A stretch of DNA of 64,000 nt from Bacteroidota bacterium (GCA_030692515.1 JAUXZS010000056.1:186001-250000), one strand, 5' to 3'. Positions 26,825 to 36,723 are shown, counted from the first letter of the stretch. Numbers and translations: made by a program. Notes: a model not told the origin generated them from the sequence alone.

Positions 26825-28222
26825 ATGAGAAAAAACATTTACGCAATCTTGGTAATTACTACACTTTTAACAAACCCGCTCTGTGCCACTATCTGGAATG
26901 TGGGTCCGGCGCAAACCTATACAATGCCAAGTCAAGTGGCGCCGTTGGTAAATCATGGCGACACAATAAACATTGATGCGGGTATTTATAACTCAAATGT
27001 TTGTGCTTGGAATAAAAATAACTTATTGATTCGCTGCGTTAACGGAATGGCGCATCTAAAATCCAACGGCCTAAGCCATGCCGACAAAGGCATTTGGGTT
27101 ATACAAGGAAATAATACTACGGTTGATCATATTGAATTTTCTTTATGCACCTCTACTTCACAAAATGGAGCTGGCATAAGACAGGAGGGACAAAATTTAA
27201 TTGTTCGCTACTGTTATTTTCATGATAATGAGAATGGAATTTTAGCCGGCGCGATTACTCCTTGCAAAATAACGGTGGAATTCACAGAATTTAATTTGAA
27301 CGGAGCCGGTGACGGTTTTTCTCACAACTTATATATAGGCCACGTTGATACTTTATTGTTTCGTTACAACTACTCACACCATTGCAAAATTGGACACGAA
27401 TTAAAAAGCAGGGCCAAGGTAAATTACATTTTATATAATCGTTTTGGTAACGAAGCAAGTGGCACTGCAAGCAGAGAAATCGATCTTCCAAATGGTGGCC
27501 TATCTATAATTATGGGCAACCAAATTCAGCAAGGTGTTAATGGTACAAACTCAGGAATTATTGGTTACGGTTTAGAAGGGCTTACAAATCCGGCGCCTAA
27601 TAATTTCTATTTAATCAATAATACTATTGTGAACGAAAAAACAGTCGGCACTTTTGTGGCAATTCAAAATGGAACTGCGCTTTACAAAGGCTATAATAAC
27701 ATTTTTGCAGGAACAGGAACATTATTAACCGGAACAACAACTGTTTTAGACACTCTTTCTAATAAAAAATACACCATTGCGGCTGCGGGCTTTGTAAACA
27801 GCGCAACTTATAATTACCATTTATTACCACCCTGTTCGGCCATTAATTCTGCAACGGCGGCCGGAACTGCTAGTAACGGTTATGTTCTCGCGCCAATAAA
27901 AGAATATCTACATCCGGTAAATCAAATTAACAGAACTGTTCAAGGTATATTAGATATCGGCGCTTATGAATATGTATCGCCAACTTTTATACAGGAACAA
28001 AAAATAAACGATGCTGTATTATTTGTAAGAAACGAAACACTTATTATTAAAAACTCTGAAACAATTTCTTGTATAAAACTATATGATATAAGTGGGAAAT
28101 TAATTTTAACCGAAAAAACAAAACAAGATATTCCTGTTTCAACTTTTGTAAAAGGTATTTATATTGTTTCTATAATTACTGAGAGCGGAAATATCATTAA
28201 CAAAAAGATCGTAATTTATTAA
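26825..28222 (+). CDS. Secreted right-handed parallel beta-helix protein with T9SS type A tail
   Basis: This 465-residue protein has a signal peptide (1-21, ending LCA), a central parallel beta-helix of the pectate-lyase-like type (NNTTVDHIEFSLC, LIVRYCYFHDNENGILAG, LLFRYNYSHHCKIGHEL), and a C-terminal type IX sorting domain (about 395-465, with IKLYDISGKLILTE and GIYIVSIITESG). It should pass through the Por machinery to the cell surface or medium. Beta-helix proteins often bind or cleave polysaccharides, but no catalytic set can be assigned. It converges with the thioredoxin-like lipoprotein gene across a terminator. Confidence 0.88.
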   Translation: MRKNIYAILVITTLLTNPLCATIWNVGPAQTYTMPSQVAPLVNHGDTINIDAGIYNSNVCAWNKNNLLIRCVNGMAHLKSNGLSHADKGIWVIQGNNTTVDHIEFSLCTSTSQNGAGIRQEGQNLIVRYCYFHDNENGILAGAITPCKITVEFTEFNLNGAGDGFSHNLYIGHVDTLLFRYNYSHHCKIGHELKSRAKVNYILYNRFGNEASGTASREIDLPNGGLSIIMGNQIQQGVNGTNSGIIGYGLEGLTNPAPNNFYLINNTIVNEKTVGTFVAIQNGTALYKGYNNIFAGTGTLLTGTTTVLDTLSNKKYTIAAAGFVNSATYNYHLLPPCSAINSATAAGTASNGYVLAPIKEYLHPVNQINRTVQGILDIGAYEYVSPTFIQEQKINDAVLFVRNETLIIKNSETISCIKLYDISGKLILTEKTKQDIPVSTFVKGIYIVSIITESGNIINKKIVIY

Positions 28223-28264
28223 ACTCTTTGTAAAAATAAATTATCAATAGCTAAAAAAACAACT

Positions 28265-28297
28265 AAAAAAGCGCAAAAAAATTTTTCGCTTTTTTTA
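28265..28297. terminator. Bidirectional rho-independent terminator
   Basis: AAAAAAGCG and CGCTTTTTTT pair around an A/T-rich loop, with tails in both directions, between two convergent genes. Confidence 0.75.
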
Positions 28298-28303
28298 TAA
28301 TTA

Positions 28304-28831
28304 CTACTCCATGGCTTCTTCCATGGCGTCAATTTTATCTTCGCTATAGTTGCCAGTTTGAACATCTAATACAACACCGTTTTTATCCAAGACAAAAATA
28401 TATGGAATTTTACGATCCTTTATGTCTAAAATTAACTCAACATCTTTCATGTCAGTTTTTTCTGTGTCCATAATATGAGGCCAAAAAGCTTTATCAGTGC
28501 CTTTTTTAAAGTCTTCGGCTACTTTTTTTAATCCATTAATTACTGGTACAAAAACAAAATTTACATCATAAACCGCAGAAACATCAATCGTTTTAGGTCC
28601 GCTAGCTTTTACCATAAAAGTATTGTAAAGTGGATTTAACCATTTTTTTAATTCATCTTCGGCGCCTTTGTTAAAAGCAACAGCAACTATTGTTTGTTTA
28701 CCATTTTTTATGGGCAGGCTTGTTCCTTTATTTTCTAAAGTAGAACCAACCATCAATGGAAAAGTTTTTCCTTTTTGAGAGCTGCAATTTAGTGCCGCTA
28801 ATAATATTGTAATAGCTAATAAATTTTTCAT
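28304..28831 (-). CDS. Thioredoxin-fold lipoprotein without CxxC
   Basis: This 175-residue protein has a lipoprotein signal peptide (lipidated Cys16 in AALNC). FPLMVGSTLENKGTSLPIKNGKQTIVAVAF is followed much later by PYIFVLDKNGVVLDVQTGNY, the pattern of a redoxin-like fold; it recalls the ATP10/TlpA-like families. There is no CxxC pair, so it is unlikely to be a thiol oxidoreductase and may be a binding or assembly factor. The family is not recognised with confidence. It follows rpiB by 22 bp on the same strand. Confidence 0.7.
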   Translation of the reverse strand: MKNLLAITILLAALNCSSQKGKTFPLMVGSTLENKGTSLPIKNGKQTIVAVAFNKGAEDELKKWLNPLYNTFMVKASGPKTIDVSAVYDVNFVFVPVINGLKKVAEDFKKGTDKAFWPHIMDTEKTDMKDVELILDIKDRKIPYIFVLDKNGVVLDVQTGNYSEDKIDAMEEAME

Positions 28832-28853
28832 TATTATATGTTTGGTTAATTAT

Positions 28854-29288
28854 TTAAATATCAATTTTAGTAATTCTGTCTTGATGTCTTCCGCCTTCAA
28901 AGGCCTCGGTTAAAAAAACTGTTACACATTTATGTGCCTCTTCAATAGAAATATACCTTGCAGGCAACACTAATATATTAGCGTTGTTGTGTTTTCTTGC
29001 TAAAGAAGCAATCTCGGCATTCCAACAAAGCGCTGCCCTTATGCCTTTATGCTTATTTGCTGCCATATTAATACCATTTCCACTTCCGCATAATAATATG
29101 CCAAAATTTGATTCTTCATCTAAAACAGAAATAGCAACTGCATGACCAAAATCAGGATAATCTGCTCTTTCATTAGAATAACAGCCTTTATCAATTACTG
29201 TATACTTTTGTAACTTTAAAAAATTAATTAAATCATCTTTTAATTCAAAGCCCGCATGATCACTTCCAATTGCAATTTTTATACTCAT
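28854..29288 (-). CDS. rpiB: Ribose 5-phosphate isomerase B
   Basis: This 144-residue protein interconverts ribose 5-phosphate and ribulose 5-phosphate in the pentose phosphate pathway. Motifs are GSDHAGFELKDDL (substrate binding), LLCGSGNGINMAANKHKGIRAALC (catalytic Cys and anion loop) and ARKHNNANILVLPARYI. The length is standard. Its start faces the AT-rich gene-free region, so its promoter must lie within about the first 100 bp of it. Confidence 0.93.
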   Translation of the reverse strand: MSIKIAIGSDHAGFELKDDLINFLKLQKYTVIDKGCYSNERADYPDFGHAVAISVLDEESNFGILLCGSGNGINMAANKHKGIRAALCWNAEIASLARKHNNANILVLPARYISIEEAHKCVTVFLTEAFEGGRHQDRITKIDI

Positions 29289-29770
29289 AATTATTTAGTA
29301 ATCTTTATAAATTATAATATTACTCAAAAATACTAATCAACGTTAATTAACACTAATAAATTAACCACTTGATAATGAACTCTTCAAAAATAAACAAATA
29401 AACATAGTTTATGTTAACTACTTTAATAAACGTTAATAATTAAGCCATAACATATTACCATAATATTAAATAATAATATCTCTTGTAAATTTTTTATTAA
29501 TAACCTAGTATAGTTATAATTTAAAATAATAATTTATAAGTCTGATTTAACGCTTACAAACAATTAAAAACACCAAAAGTTATTAAGTTTAATAACTACT
29601 AACTATTGTTAATAGTAGTTACTATATTTGACTTTCAGCACTTTAAAGTATTAACTTTGTTAATTAACTGTTTACTAGTATTGATAAACTTAAAAAACAA
29701 CTAAAAAAAAATAATTAATTAACAATACTAACACCCTATATATACAATACATAATTTTAAAATTTTAAAA
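29289..29770. other. AT-rich gene-free region, candidate replication origin
   Basis: This 482 bp stretch has no plausible gene and, by hand count, roughly 20% GC, lower than its surroundings. It holds many TTAATAA/TTAACGTT-type words and two hairpins with a GTT loop: AACATA-GTT-TATGTT (29401-29415) and one with outer arms TAACTACTA/TAGTAGTTA (29593-29621). Genes to the left run mainly on the minus strand and genes to the right mainly on the plus strand, as expected either side of an origin. parS-like sites and mnmG lie about 3-6 kb away. No clear TTATCCACA DnaA box was found (the closest, TTAACCACT near 29361, has two mismatches), so the call is inferred. It also holds the promoters of rpiB and nadA. 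Confidence 0.4.
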
Positions 29771-30757
29771 ATGAAAAATATATTATTAGATAAGGGTTGG
29801 TTAAATTTAAAAGTTGATACCTCTCTTGATTTAATCAAAGAAATAAATTATCTTAAGAAGAAAAAGAACGCAGTTATACTCGCACACTACTATCAAAATG
29901 CTGATATACAAGATATTGCAGACTATATTGGTGATTCGCTAGGTCTAGCCCAAGAAGCTCAAAAAAGTACTTCCGACATTATTTTATTTGCCGGCGTACA
30001 TTTTATGGCCGAAACAGCAAAAATTTTAAATCCTACAAAAAAAGTATTAATTCCTGACCTAAAAGCTGGTTGTTCTTTAGCCGATTCATGTCCTCCTGAC
30101 GATTTTAAAGCATTTAAAAGTTCTCATCCTGATCACATTGTCATAACTTATATAAATTGCTCTGCTGACATTAAAACGCTATCAGATATAATTTGCACAA
30201 GTAGCAATGCAGTTCAAATAGTAGAAAGTTTACCTAAAGAGCAAAAAATAATATTTGCTCCAGATAAAAATTTAGGAGCATATATTAATAAAAAAACCGG
30301 CAGAGACATGGTTTTATGGGATGGAGCTTGTATGGTTCACGAAATTTTTAGTTTAGAAAAATTAATAAAATTAAAAATACAACATCCAAAAGCAAAAGTT
30401 ATTGCTCATCCAGAATGTGAAGCTAATATTTTAGAACATGCCGATTTTATTGGAAGCACAACAGCATTATTAAATTATTCAAAAAAATCAATTGATAAAG
30501 AATTTATTGTTTTAACAGAAACTGGAATATTACATCAAATGCAAAAAAGTAGTCCAGATAAAACATTTATACCTGCACCTCCTAATAATAATTGTGCGTG
30601 TAATGATTGTCCTTATATGAAATTAAATACTTTAGAAAAAATTTATGTTGCTTTATTACACGAACAACCAGAATTATTAATGGAAGATGAAATGATAGAA
30701 AAAGCAAAAAAACCTATATTAAAAATGCTTGAATTATCGGCAAATTTTGGATTATAA
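29771..30757 (+). CDS. nadA: Quinolinate synthase
   Basis: This 328-residue 4Fe-4S enzyme condenses iminoaspartate with dihydroxyacetone phosphate to make quinolinate for NAD. Visible are the tandem-fold motifs [20 protein letters not shown] and [14 protein letters not shown], the cluster and active-site cysteines in [20 protein letters not shown] and CNDCPY, and NCSADIKT. nadB and nadC are not in the window. The gene is markedly A/T-rich compared with mnmG. It is preceded directly by an A/T tract and has no Shine-Dalgarno site, as is typical here. Confidence 0.94.
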   Translation: MKNILLDKGWLNLKVDTSLDLIKEINYLKKKKNAVILAHYYQNADIQDIADYIGDSLGLAQEAQKSTSDIILFAGVHFMAETAKILNPTKKVLIPDLKAGCSLADSCPPDDFKAFKSSHPDHIVITYINCSADIKTLSDIICTSSNAVQIVESLPKEQKIIFAPDKNLGAYINKKTGRDMVLWDGACMVHEIFSLEKLIKLKIQHPKAKVIAHPECEANILEHADFIGSTTALLNYSKKSIDKEFIVLTETGILHQMQKSSPDKTFIPAPPNNNCACNDCPYMKLNTLEKIYVALLHEQPELLMEDEMIEKAKKPILKMLELSANFGL

Positions 30758-30784
30758 TAACTACTTTTAAAGCAATACATTAAA

Positions 30785-32455
30785 ATGATTAATAAAATTA
30801 AAATAATAATTTTTTTATTTTTACTAATAACAAATTATTTGTTTGCTCAAACAAATAACGCAAATGGTTATAATAAATTTTATTATGATAATGGTGCAAT
30901 CAGTAGTGAGGGTAAAATGCGAGATGGAAAACCTGATGGTTATTGGAAAAATTATCACAAAAATGGAAAATTAAAAATAGAAGGAAATAGAAAAAACTTT
31001 TTACTCGATAGTTTATGGAAATTTTATGACGAAAAAGGAAAAATAACTAAATCAATAAATTATAAAGAAGGCAAAAAGAATGGCACTACTTTGACGTATG
31101 ATACTTTAAAAAATATTATTACTTCCGAAAATTATGTAAACGATATTAAACAAGGTTTAGTATTTAATTATTATAAATCAGGAAATATAAAAAGTAAAAC
31201 TCCATATCAAAAAGGTAAGCCTGACGGAACAGCATATGAATTTAGCGAAGACTCTTTAATTACAGCAATTATAGTCTATAAAGATGGTATATTACAAAGC
31301 TTCGAAAAAATAAATCAACGAGATTACAACAGTAAAAAACAAGGTATTTGGAAAGAGTTTTATGAAAATTTAGATATAAAAAAGGAAATGAAATTTAATG
31401 ATGATTCTTTAGATGGTTATGTAAAAGAATATGATAAAAAAGGTAATTTACTTTCAACAAAAAAATTCAATAACGGAAAAGCAATATTAAATGCTCCTGA
31501 AATAGCTAACGTAGAAATTTTTACGCAATATTTTAAAGATGGAACATTAAAATACGAAGGCGTTTATAGCGATGGAGTTGCCATTGGAACTCATTTTAAA
31601 TACAAGCAAAAATATCAGTGTGATAGCAGTTTAATTTTGAAGGACGATTCAACATTAACAACACCAGTTTATATTAATAAATTAGTTTGCAGAAATGTTC
31701 CCGTTCCAGATAGCGCAATTGAATATTTTGATGGAACCATTGTAGCAAAAGGCGCAGTTGATAGTGTAAGAAATAGAATTGGTATTTGGTATGAATATCA
31801 TAATACAGGAGAGTTTAAAGGTAAAGGAGTTTATATTGAAGATAATAGAGTAGGTGATTGGGAGTTTTTTTATGCTTCTGGAAAATTAGAGCAAAAAGGA
31901 AAGTATGATAAAAAAGGCAGGACACAAGGAATGTGGAAATGGTTCTATGAATCAGGACAACTATGGCGCGAAGAACTTTATGTAAATGGTAAACGCGAAG
32001 GAGAACTAAAGGATTATAATGAACAGGGAAAAATAATATTAGAAGGGTCTTTTATAGAAAATAGAAAAGAAGGAAGGTGGATTTATGAAACACCAGATTA
32101 CAAAGAAATTGGAATTTATTCTAATGATGAAAGAGATAGCGTGTGGCAAAGTTTTTATATGCCAACTAAATATAAACGCTATGAGGGGAGATATTTAGCC
32201 GGAGACCCCGTCGGTATTCACACACAATATCATCCAAATGGAAAAAAAATGTTTTATGGAACCTATGTTAGCGGAATGAAAGAAGGAGATTGGCGCTTTT
32301 ATGATGAACTTGGCTATAATTATTTAACAATAACGTATAAAAATGATATTGAAATTAAATGGCAGGGCGATAAAATTAGACCAACTTATGAAGAAGGTTT
32401 AAGAACATATAATATTATAATTGACGGAAATAAAACGCAAACTATTAGAAAATAA
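30785..32455 (+). CDS. YwqK/MORN-variant repeat protein
   Basis: This 556-residue protein has a signal peptide (1-22, ending LFAQ). At least ten repeats follow of the form D-G-x-x-D-G-x-W-x-x-Y-x-x-N-G-x-L-K-x-E-G (for example KPDGYWKNYHKNGKLKIEG and RVGDWEFFYASGKLEQKG). Such YwqK-type proteins are frequent in Bacteroidota. The databases call them antitoxin-like, but no toxin partner is seen here, and a periplasmic binding or structural role is more likely. It is 27 bp after nadA and 3 bp before the sensor-kinase gene. Confidence 0.85.
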   Translation: MINKIKIIIFLFLLITNYLFAQTNNANGYNKFYYDNGAISSEGKMRDGKPDGYWKNYHKNGKLKIEGNRKNFLLDSLWKFYDEKGKITKSINYKEGKKNGTTLTYDTLKNIITSENYVNDIKQGLVFNYYKSGNIKSKTPYQKGKPDGTAYEFSEDSLITAIIVYKDGILQSFEKINQRDYNSKKQGIWKEFYENLDIKKEMKFNDDSLDGYVKEYDKKGNLLSTKKFNNGKAILNAPEIANVEIFTQYFKDGTLKYEGVYSDGVAIGTHFKYKQKYQCDSSLILKDDSTLTTPVYINKLVCRNVPVPDSAIEYFDGTIVAKGAVDSVRNRIGIWYEYHNTGEFKGKGVYIEDNRVGDWEFFYASGKLEQKGKYDKKGRTQGMWKWFYESGQLWREELYVNGKREGELKDYNEQGKIILEGSFIENRKEGRWIYETPDYKEIGIYSNDERDSVWQSFYMPTKYKRYEGRYLAGDPVGIHTQYHPNGKKMFYGTYVSGMKEGDWRFYDELGYNYLTITYKNDIEIKWQGDKIRPTYEEGLRTYNIIIDGNKTQTIRK

Positions 32456-32458
32456 TTC

Positions 32459-35400
32459 ATGTCACAAAAAAAAGATCAATCCACACAGGTTGATTTAAAT
32501 ACTTTAAATCAGTTGCCAATTGCGGTTGCAATTTTCGATAATAAAAAAGTTTTTTTTATAAATAAAAAAGCGGCTGAATTGTTTCATATTTCTAAAGAAC
32601 AATTAAAAAACATAAATTCAGTTTCAATTTTTCAATTTTTAGATTCTCAATATCATAATAGAATAAAACAAAACAATACAAAAATTTTAAAGGGAGAAGA
32701 GTTTCCTCCTGTTGAATTATCTTTTAAAACTTTTAAAGGAAAACAAATTTTTATAGAGGCCAAATCAAATAGTGTTTTGTTTGAAAACAAAAAGGCAGTT
32801 CAAACAACATTTATCGAAATTTCTAAATTAAAACAAAAACAAATTGATTTAGAATTGTCGGAAAGCCTATTACTTGAAACGAAAGAAAAGTTTGATTTAA
32901 TTACAAAAAGCAGCAATGATATTATTGCTTTTTATACCTATCTACCAAAGGGAAAATACCTTTATGTTAGTCCAAATGTTACCAAAATACTGGGTTATGA
33001 TCCTAAGGATTTATTGAACGACCGTGATTTTTTTAATAAAAGAGTTATTGGAGAAAAAAAAGAGTTTTTACAAATTGACAACATAATTAAGAATTATCAA
33101 AAAAAGAACATCAAAAAGCACTACAGCTATACTTATAAAACAATTAAGAAAAATAAAGAAGAGGTTTGGCTCGAAAATAGTCTTACACCAATATTTAATT
33201 CGGCAGGAAAAATAGAATTTTTCTTAAATATTATTAGAGATATTACTATACAAAAAGAAAAAGAAATTGAAATAAAACTACAACACCTAAACTACCAAAA
33301 TCTTTTAGATAATTCGCCAGGAGCCTATATAATTCACCGACAGGGAGTCACTGTTTTTTGCAATAGGGCTACCTTAAAATTATTGCAATTAAAATCAGAA
33401 AAACAAATACTAGGAAAATTCACCCTTGACTATATAATTGAAAAAGATAGGATGAAAGCAATGGAGAGAATAAAAGATATTTACAAGGGAATAGACGTTG
33501 GAAAAGCTTCCACCTGGACATTAAAAGATACCAAGGGCAATTTAATAGAGGTTCAATTAACATCTACCCCAATAAATTATAATAACTCGAATTGTATATT
33601 AACGCTTATAATTAACTTAACCGAGCAACGGAAAGCTGAAACAGAAAAGTTAAAAGCCGAAATGATAAAAATTAATAATGAATTTTTATTATTAGAAGTA
33701 AAAGAAAGACAAGCCGCCGAAAAAAAGTTATTAGAAAAAACGGCTCAACTTTCATCTATATTTGAAAGTTCCACGCATTTAATTTGGACAATAAACGAAA
33801 AATTCGAAGTTACTTCATTTAACAAGAACTTCTCCGACACTGTTTTTAAAAAGTTTGGATTAAAACTTAAACCCGGCACAAATATTAGCAATAAATTAAA
33901 AAGCCAGAAGCAGGAATATATAAAGCTTTGGCACACAAAATATAACGAAGCTTTCGCGGGAAAAAAAGTTGAATTTGAAAGAGAAGATATTAATAACAAT
34001 AAAAAAGTTTTTCGGAAGGTTTTTATTAACCCAATTTTTAATAATAATAAAGTTGTTGGAGTAAGCTGTATAGCTCACGATATTACTGAAACAAAAGTTT
34101 ATGAAAACAAACTTATCAATCAGTCAGCAAAGTTGGAAGCCATTTTTGAAAGCGGCGACCAATTAATATGGACCTTCAATAGAAATTACGAACTCACATC
34201 TTTTAACCAAAACTATTTTAAATTACTTAAGAAGGAAAAACAAAAACTAAAAGTGCTTTTTTTAAAAGACACCATTGTTGATAAGAAGTTATTTATTTTT
34301 TGGAAGCAAAAATTTGATTTAGTTTTCAAAGGAGAGCACCAGGTTTTTATCCATAAAAGTATAATAAATAAAAAAACAATCTACCGTGAAATATTTATGC
34401 ACCCAATTTTTTTCGAGGGAAAAATAATAGAAGCTTCTGCCATAGCACAAGACATAACTGAGCGAATGAATAATGAAAATAAAATACTCGAACAGTCAGC
34501 AAAACTAAAGGCTATTTTTGAAAGCGGAACACAAGCTATGTGGACAATAAATAAAGAAAGGCAAATTACTTCATGCAATAAAAATTACGAAGCGGCTATT
34601 TTAAAATCGCTCGGCGTTAAACCAGATAAAAATTTAAGCATATATTCAAAACAAATAGCAAAAAAAAATTCTAGTGTGGGAGTTGGAGCTATTACAGGGA
34701 AGCAATATGACATTGCATTTAGCGGTAAGTCAACCGAATTTACAATAAACAGAACTGACCTTGATAAAATACCAGTAACAAGGCAAATTTATTTACAGCC
34801 AATTTTTAATAAAGCAGGAGAGGTAGAAGAAGTGTCTGGAATCGCGTACGATATTACCGAGAAAAAAACAGCAGAGCTAAAATTATTAAACCAACCAGCA
34901 AAACTCAATTCTATATTTGAGAGTAGCCATCATTATATTTGGACAATAGATAATAATTTTAAGCTAACATCTTTTAATAAAAACTATTTCGAGTTAATCA
35001 CCGAAATCTATGGCACAAAACCCTTTGTTGGTTTGAAATTAGACAGAGGTATCCTAAGCAATAACGACGAATATATTTCAAAATTAGATTATAATTACAA
35101 AAAAGCGCTTGCAGGAAATGAAAGTGGCTTTGAGGTAGAAATATTGGATAAAAATTATAATAAGGTTTATTTAGAGGTTTTTTTAAACCCTATTTATAAT
35201 AACGAAATAATAGAGGAGGTTAGCGGCATTGCGCATAATGTTACAGAAAAAAAATTAAACAGTCAGCGGGTTGAGCAGTCTTTAAAAGAAAAAGAAGTGC
35301 TTTTAAAAGAAGTTCATCATCGCGTTAAAAACAACATGCAAATTATTAGCAGCATTTTAAACTTACAATCCTCTTATGTAACCGACGCTTATACGCTTTC

Positions 35401-35893
35401 GCTTTTAAAGGAAAGCCAAAATCGTATTAAAACAATGGCTTATATTCACGAAAGTTTATACCAAAACAAATCATTTACGTCGGTTAATTTTTCAGAATAT
35501 ATTCAAACTCTTTCTAAAAACATTATTCAATCCTATGTTGTTTCATCAGAAAAAATAGAGTTGGTTTTAAATGTTCAAAAAACAACCTTAAGTTTAGACA
35601 CTTCAATTCCTGCGGGATTAATAATAAATGAATTAATAACAAACGCTATAAAACACGCTTTTCCCAACTCAAGAAAAGGTAAAATCTACTTAAATTTGAA
35701 AACAGAAAATAACACCATTCATTTAGAAGTAGCAGATGACGGAGTTGGAATTCCTTCTGATTTGGATTATAATAACACTAATTCGCTTGGTTTACAATTA
35801 GTTAACACATTAATTGACCAATTAGGTGGAGAAATTAAATTTAAAACAAAAAAAGGAAAAGAAACCAAAGTTTTAATTAAATTTAAGATGTAA
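32459..35893 (+). CDS. Multi-PAS sensor histidine kinase, HisKA_2 type
   Basis: This 1144-residue kinase has no transmembrane segment and is probably cytoplasmic. Seven PAS-like domains precede the kinase: three divergent ones (about 10-115, 140-265, 280-390) and four close copies beginning near residues 429, 555, 681 and 814, each with a SIFES-x-x-x-IWTIN-x-x-x-x-LTSFNKNY-like core. The phospho-acceptor box LLKEVHHRVKNNMQIISSILNLQ (about residue 945) marks HisKA_2, and the ATP domain has NELITNAIKHAF, DDGVGIP and LGLQLV. It is 6 bp upstream of a LytTR response regulator, its likely partner. The signal sensed is unknown. Confidence 0.92.
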   Translation: MSQKKDQSTQVDLNTLNQLPIAVAIFDNKKVFFINKKAAELFHISKEQLKNINSVSIFQFLDSQYHNRIKQNNTKILKGEEFPPVELSFKTFKGKQIFIEAKSNSVLFENKKAVQTTFIEISKLKQKQIDLELSESLLLETKEKFDLITKSSNDIIAFYTYLPKGKYLYVSPNVTKILGYDPKDLLNDRDFFNKRVIGEKKEFLQIDNIIKNYQKKNIKKHYSYTYKTIKKNKEEVWLENSLTPIFNSAGKIEFFLNIIRDITIQKEKEIEIKLQHLNYQNLLDNSPGAYIIHRQGVTVFCNRATLKLLQLKSEKQILGKFTLDYIIEKDRMKAMERIKDIYKGIDVGKASTWTLKDTKGNLIEVQLTSTPINYNNSNCILTLIINLTEQRKAETEKLKAEMIKINNEFLLLEVKERQAAEKKLLEKTAQLSSIFESSTHLIWTINEKFEVTSFNKNFSDTVFKKFGLKLKPGTNISNKLKSQKQEYIKLWHTKYNEAFAGKKVEFEREDINNNKKVFRKVFINPIFNNNKVVGVSCIAHDITETKVYENKLINQSAKLEAIFESGDQLIWTFNRNYELTSFNQNYFKLLKKEKQKLKVLFLKDTIVDKKLFIFWKQKFDLVFKGEHQVFIHKSIINKKTIYREIFMHPIFFEGKIIEASAIAQDITERMNNENKILEQSAKLKAIFESGTQAMWTINKERQITSCNKNYEAAILKSLGVKPDKNLSIYSKQIAKKNSSVGVGAITGKQYDIAFSGKSTEFTINRTDLDKIPVTRQIYLQPIFNKAGEVEEVSGIAYDITEKKTAELKLLNQPAKLNSIFESSHHYIWTIDNNFKLTSFNKNYFELITEIYGTKPFVGLKLDRGILSNNDEYISKLDYNYKKALAGNESGFEVEILDKNYNKVYLEVFLNPIYNNEIIEEVSGIAHNVTEKKLNSQRVEQSLKEKEVLLKEVHHRVKNNMQIISSILNLQSSYVTDAYTLSLLKESQNRIKTMAYIHESLYQNKSFTSVNFSEYIQTLSKNIIQSYVVSSEKIELVLNVQKTTLSLDTSIPAGLIINELITNAIKHAFPNSRKGKIYLNLKTENNTIHLEVADDGVGIPSDLDYNNTNSLGLQLVNTLIDQLGGEIKFKTKKGKETKVLIKFKM

Positions 35894-35899
35894 AACATT

Positions 35900-36658
35900 A
35901 TGGAAAAATTAAAAATATTTATTGTTGAAGACGAGAGCATTGTTGCAAAAGATATTCAAAACAGCTTAGTAAAATTAGGATACGAGGTTGTTGGAATTGC
36001 CAATAATGGAAAAGAAGCTATTGAAAAAATTATCGAAATTAACCCAGATCTTGTTTTAATGGACATCATGATAAAGGGTGAGCTTACAGGAATTGATGTC
36101 AGCGAAAAAATAAAAGAAAAGGTAAAAATTCCTATTATATTTTTAACGGCATATGCAGATGAAGGCACGCTTGCTAAAGCAAAAATTACGGAGCCGTATG
36201 GTTATATTTTAAAGCCATTCAAAGAAATTGATCTTCATTCAACCATAGAAATGGCGTTTTATAAACACCAAAAAGATTCTGAATTACAAAAAGAACGAGA
36301 TTTTTTATATTCTTTGGTTGAAAATAAAGATGATGCAAACAAAGATATTTTATTTGTGAAGGCAAATAGCAGGTTGGTAAAAGTATTGTTAAAAGATATT
36401 TTTTATGTTGAAGCCTTGAAGGATTACGTAATAATTAATACACAATACGCTCGTTATACCGTTCATAGTACAATGAAAGATATTGAGAAAAAATTAGGCG
36501 CAACAGATTTTGCGAGGGTTCACCGTTCATTTATTGCACGATTAGATAAAATCCAAAGCATCGATTCTCAAAACGTTATTTTGGAAAACGAAAAAAAAGT
36601 AATTCCTGTTGGTGGTTCTTTTAGAGAAGAATTGATGCAAAAACTCAACACTCTTTAA
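35900..36658 (+). CDS. LytTR-family response regulator
   Basis: This 252-residue regulator has an N-terminal receiver domain with acidic pair DE at 11-12, phospho-acceptor Asp55 (LVLMD), the LTAYAD Thr and the conserved Lys105 in ILKPF. A C-terminal LytTR DNA-binding domain follows (FVKANSRLVKVLLKDIFYVEALKDYVII, then FARVHRSFIARLDKIQSI). It is almost certainly phosphorylated by the PAS kinase encoded just upstream. Its target genes are unknown; no LytTR direct repeat is obvious at the neighbouring promoters. Confidence 0.93.
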   Translation: MEKLKIFIVEDESIVAKDIQNSLVKLGYEVVGIANNGKEAIEKIIEINPDLVLMDIMIKGELTGIDVSEKIKEKVKIPIIFLTAYADEGTLAKAKITEPYGYILKPFKEIDLHSTIEMAFYKHQKDSELQKERDFLYSLVENKDDANKDILFVKANSRLVKVLLKDIFYVEALKDYVIINTQYARYTVHSTMKDIEKKLGATDFARVHRSFIARLDKIQSIDSQNVILENEKKVIPVGGSFREELMQKLNTL

Positions 36659-36723
36659 TAAAACGAGCAAAAAGCATTTTTATCTTACTACAATTAATAG
36701 CAATCGTTTGCTGATTTTCGGTG

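Noticed and set aside
29361-29369. DnaA box in the candidate origin
   Set aside because: TTAACCACT differs from TTATCCACA at two positions and stands alone.
30785-32455. Toxin-antitoxin system suggested by the YwqK name
   Set aside because: No toxin gene is adjacent, and the protein has a signal peptide and MORN-like repeats.
33767-33782. Fourth parS-like site (AGTTCCACGC)
   Set aside because: Only one half matches; the second arm is absent.
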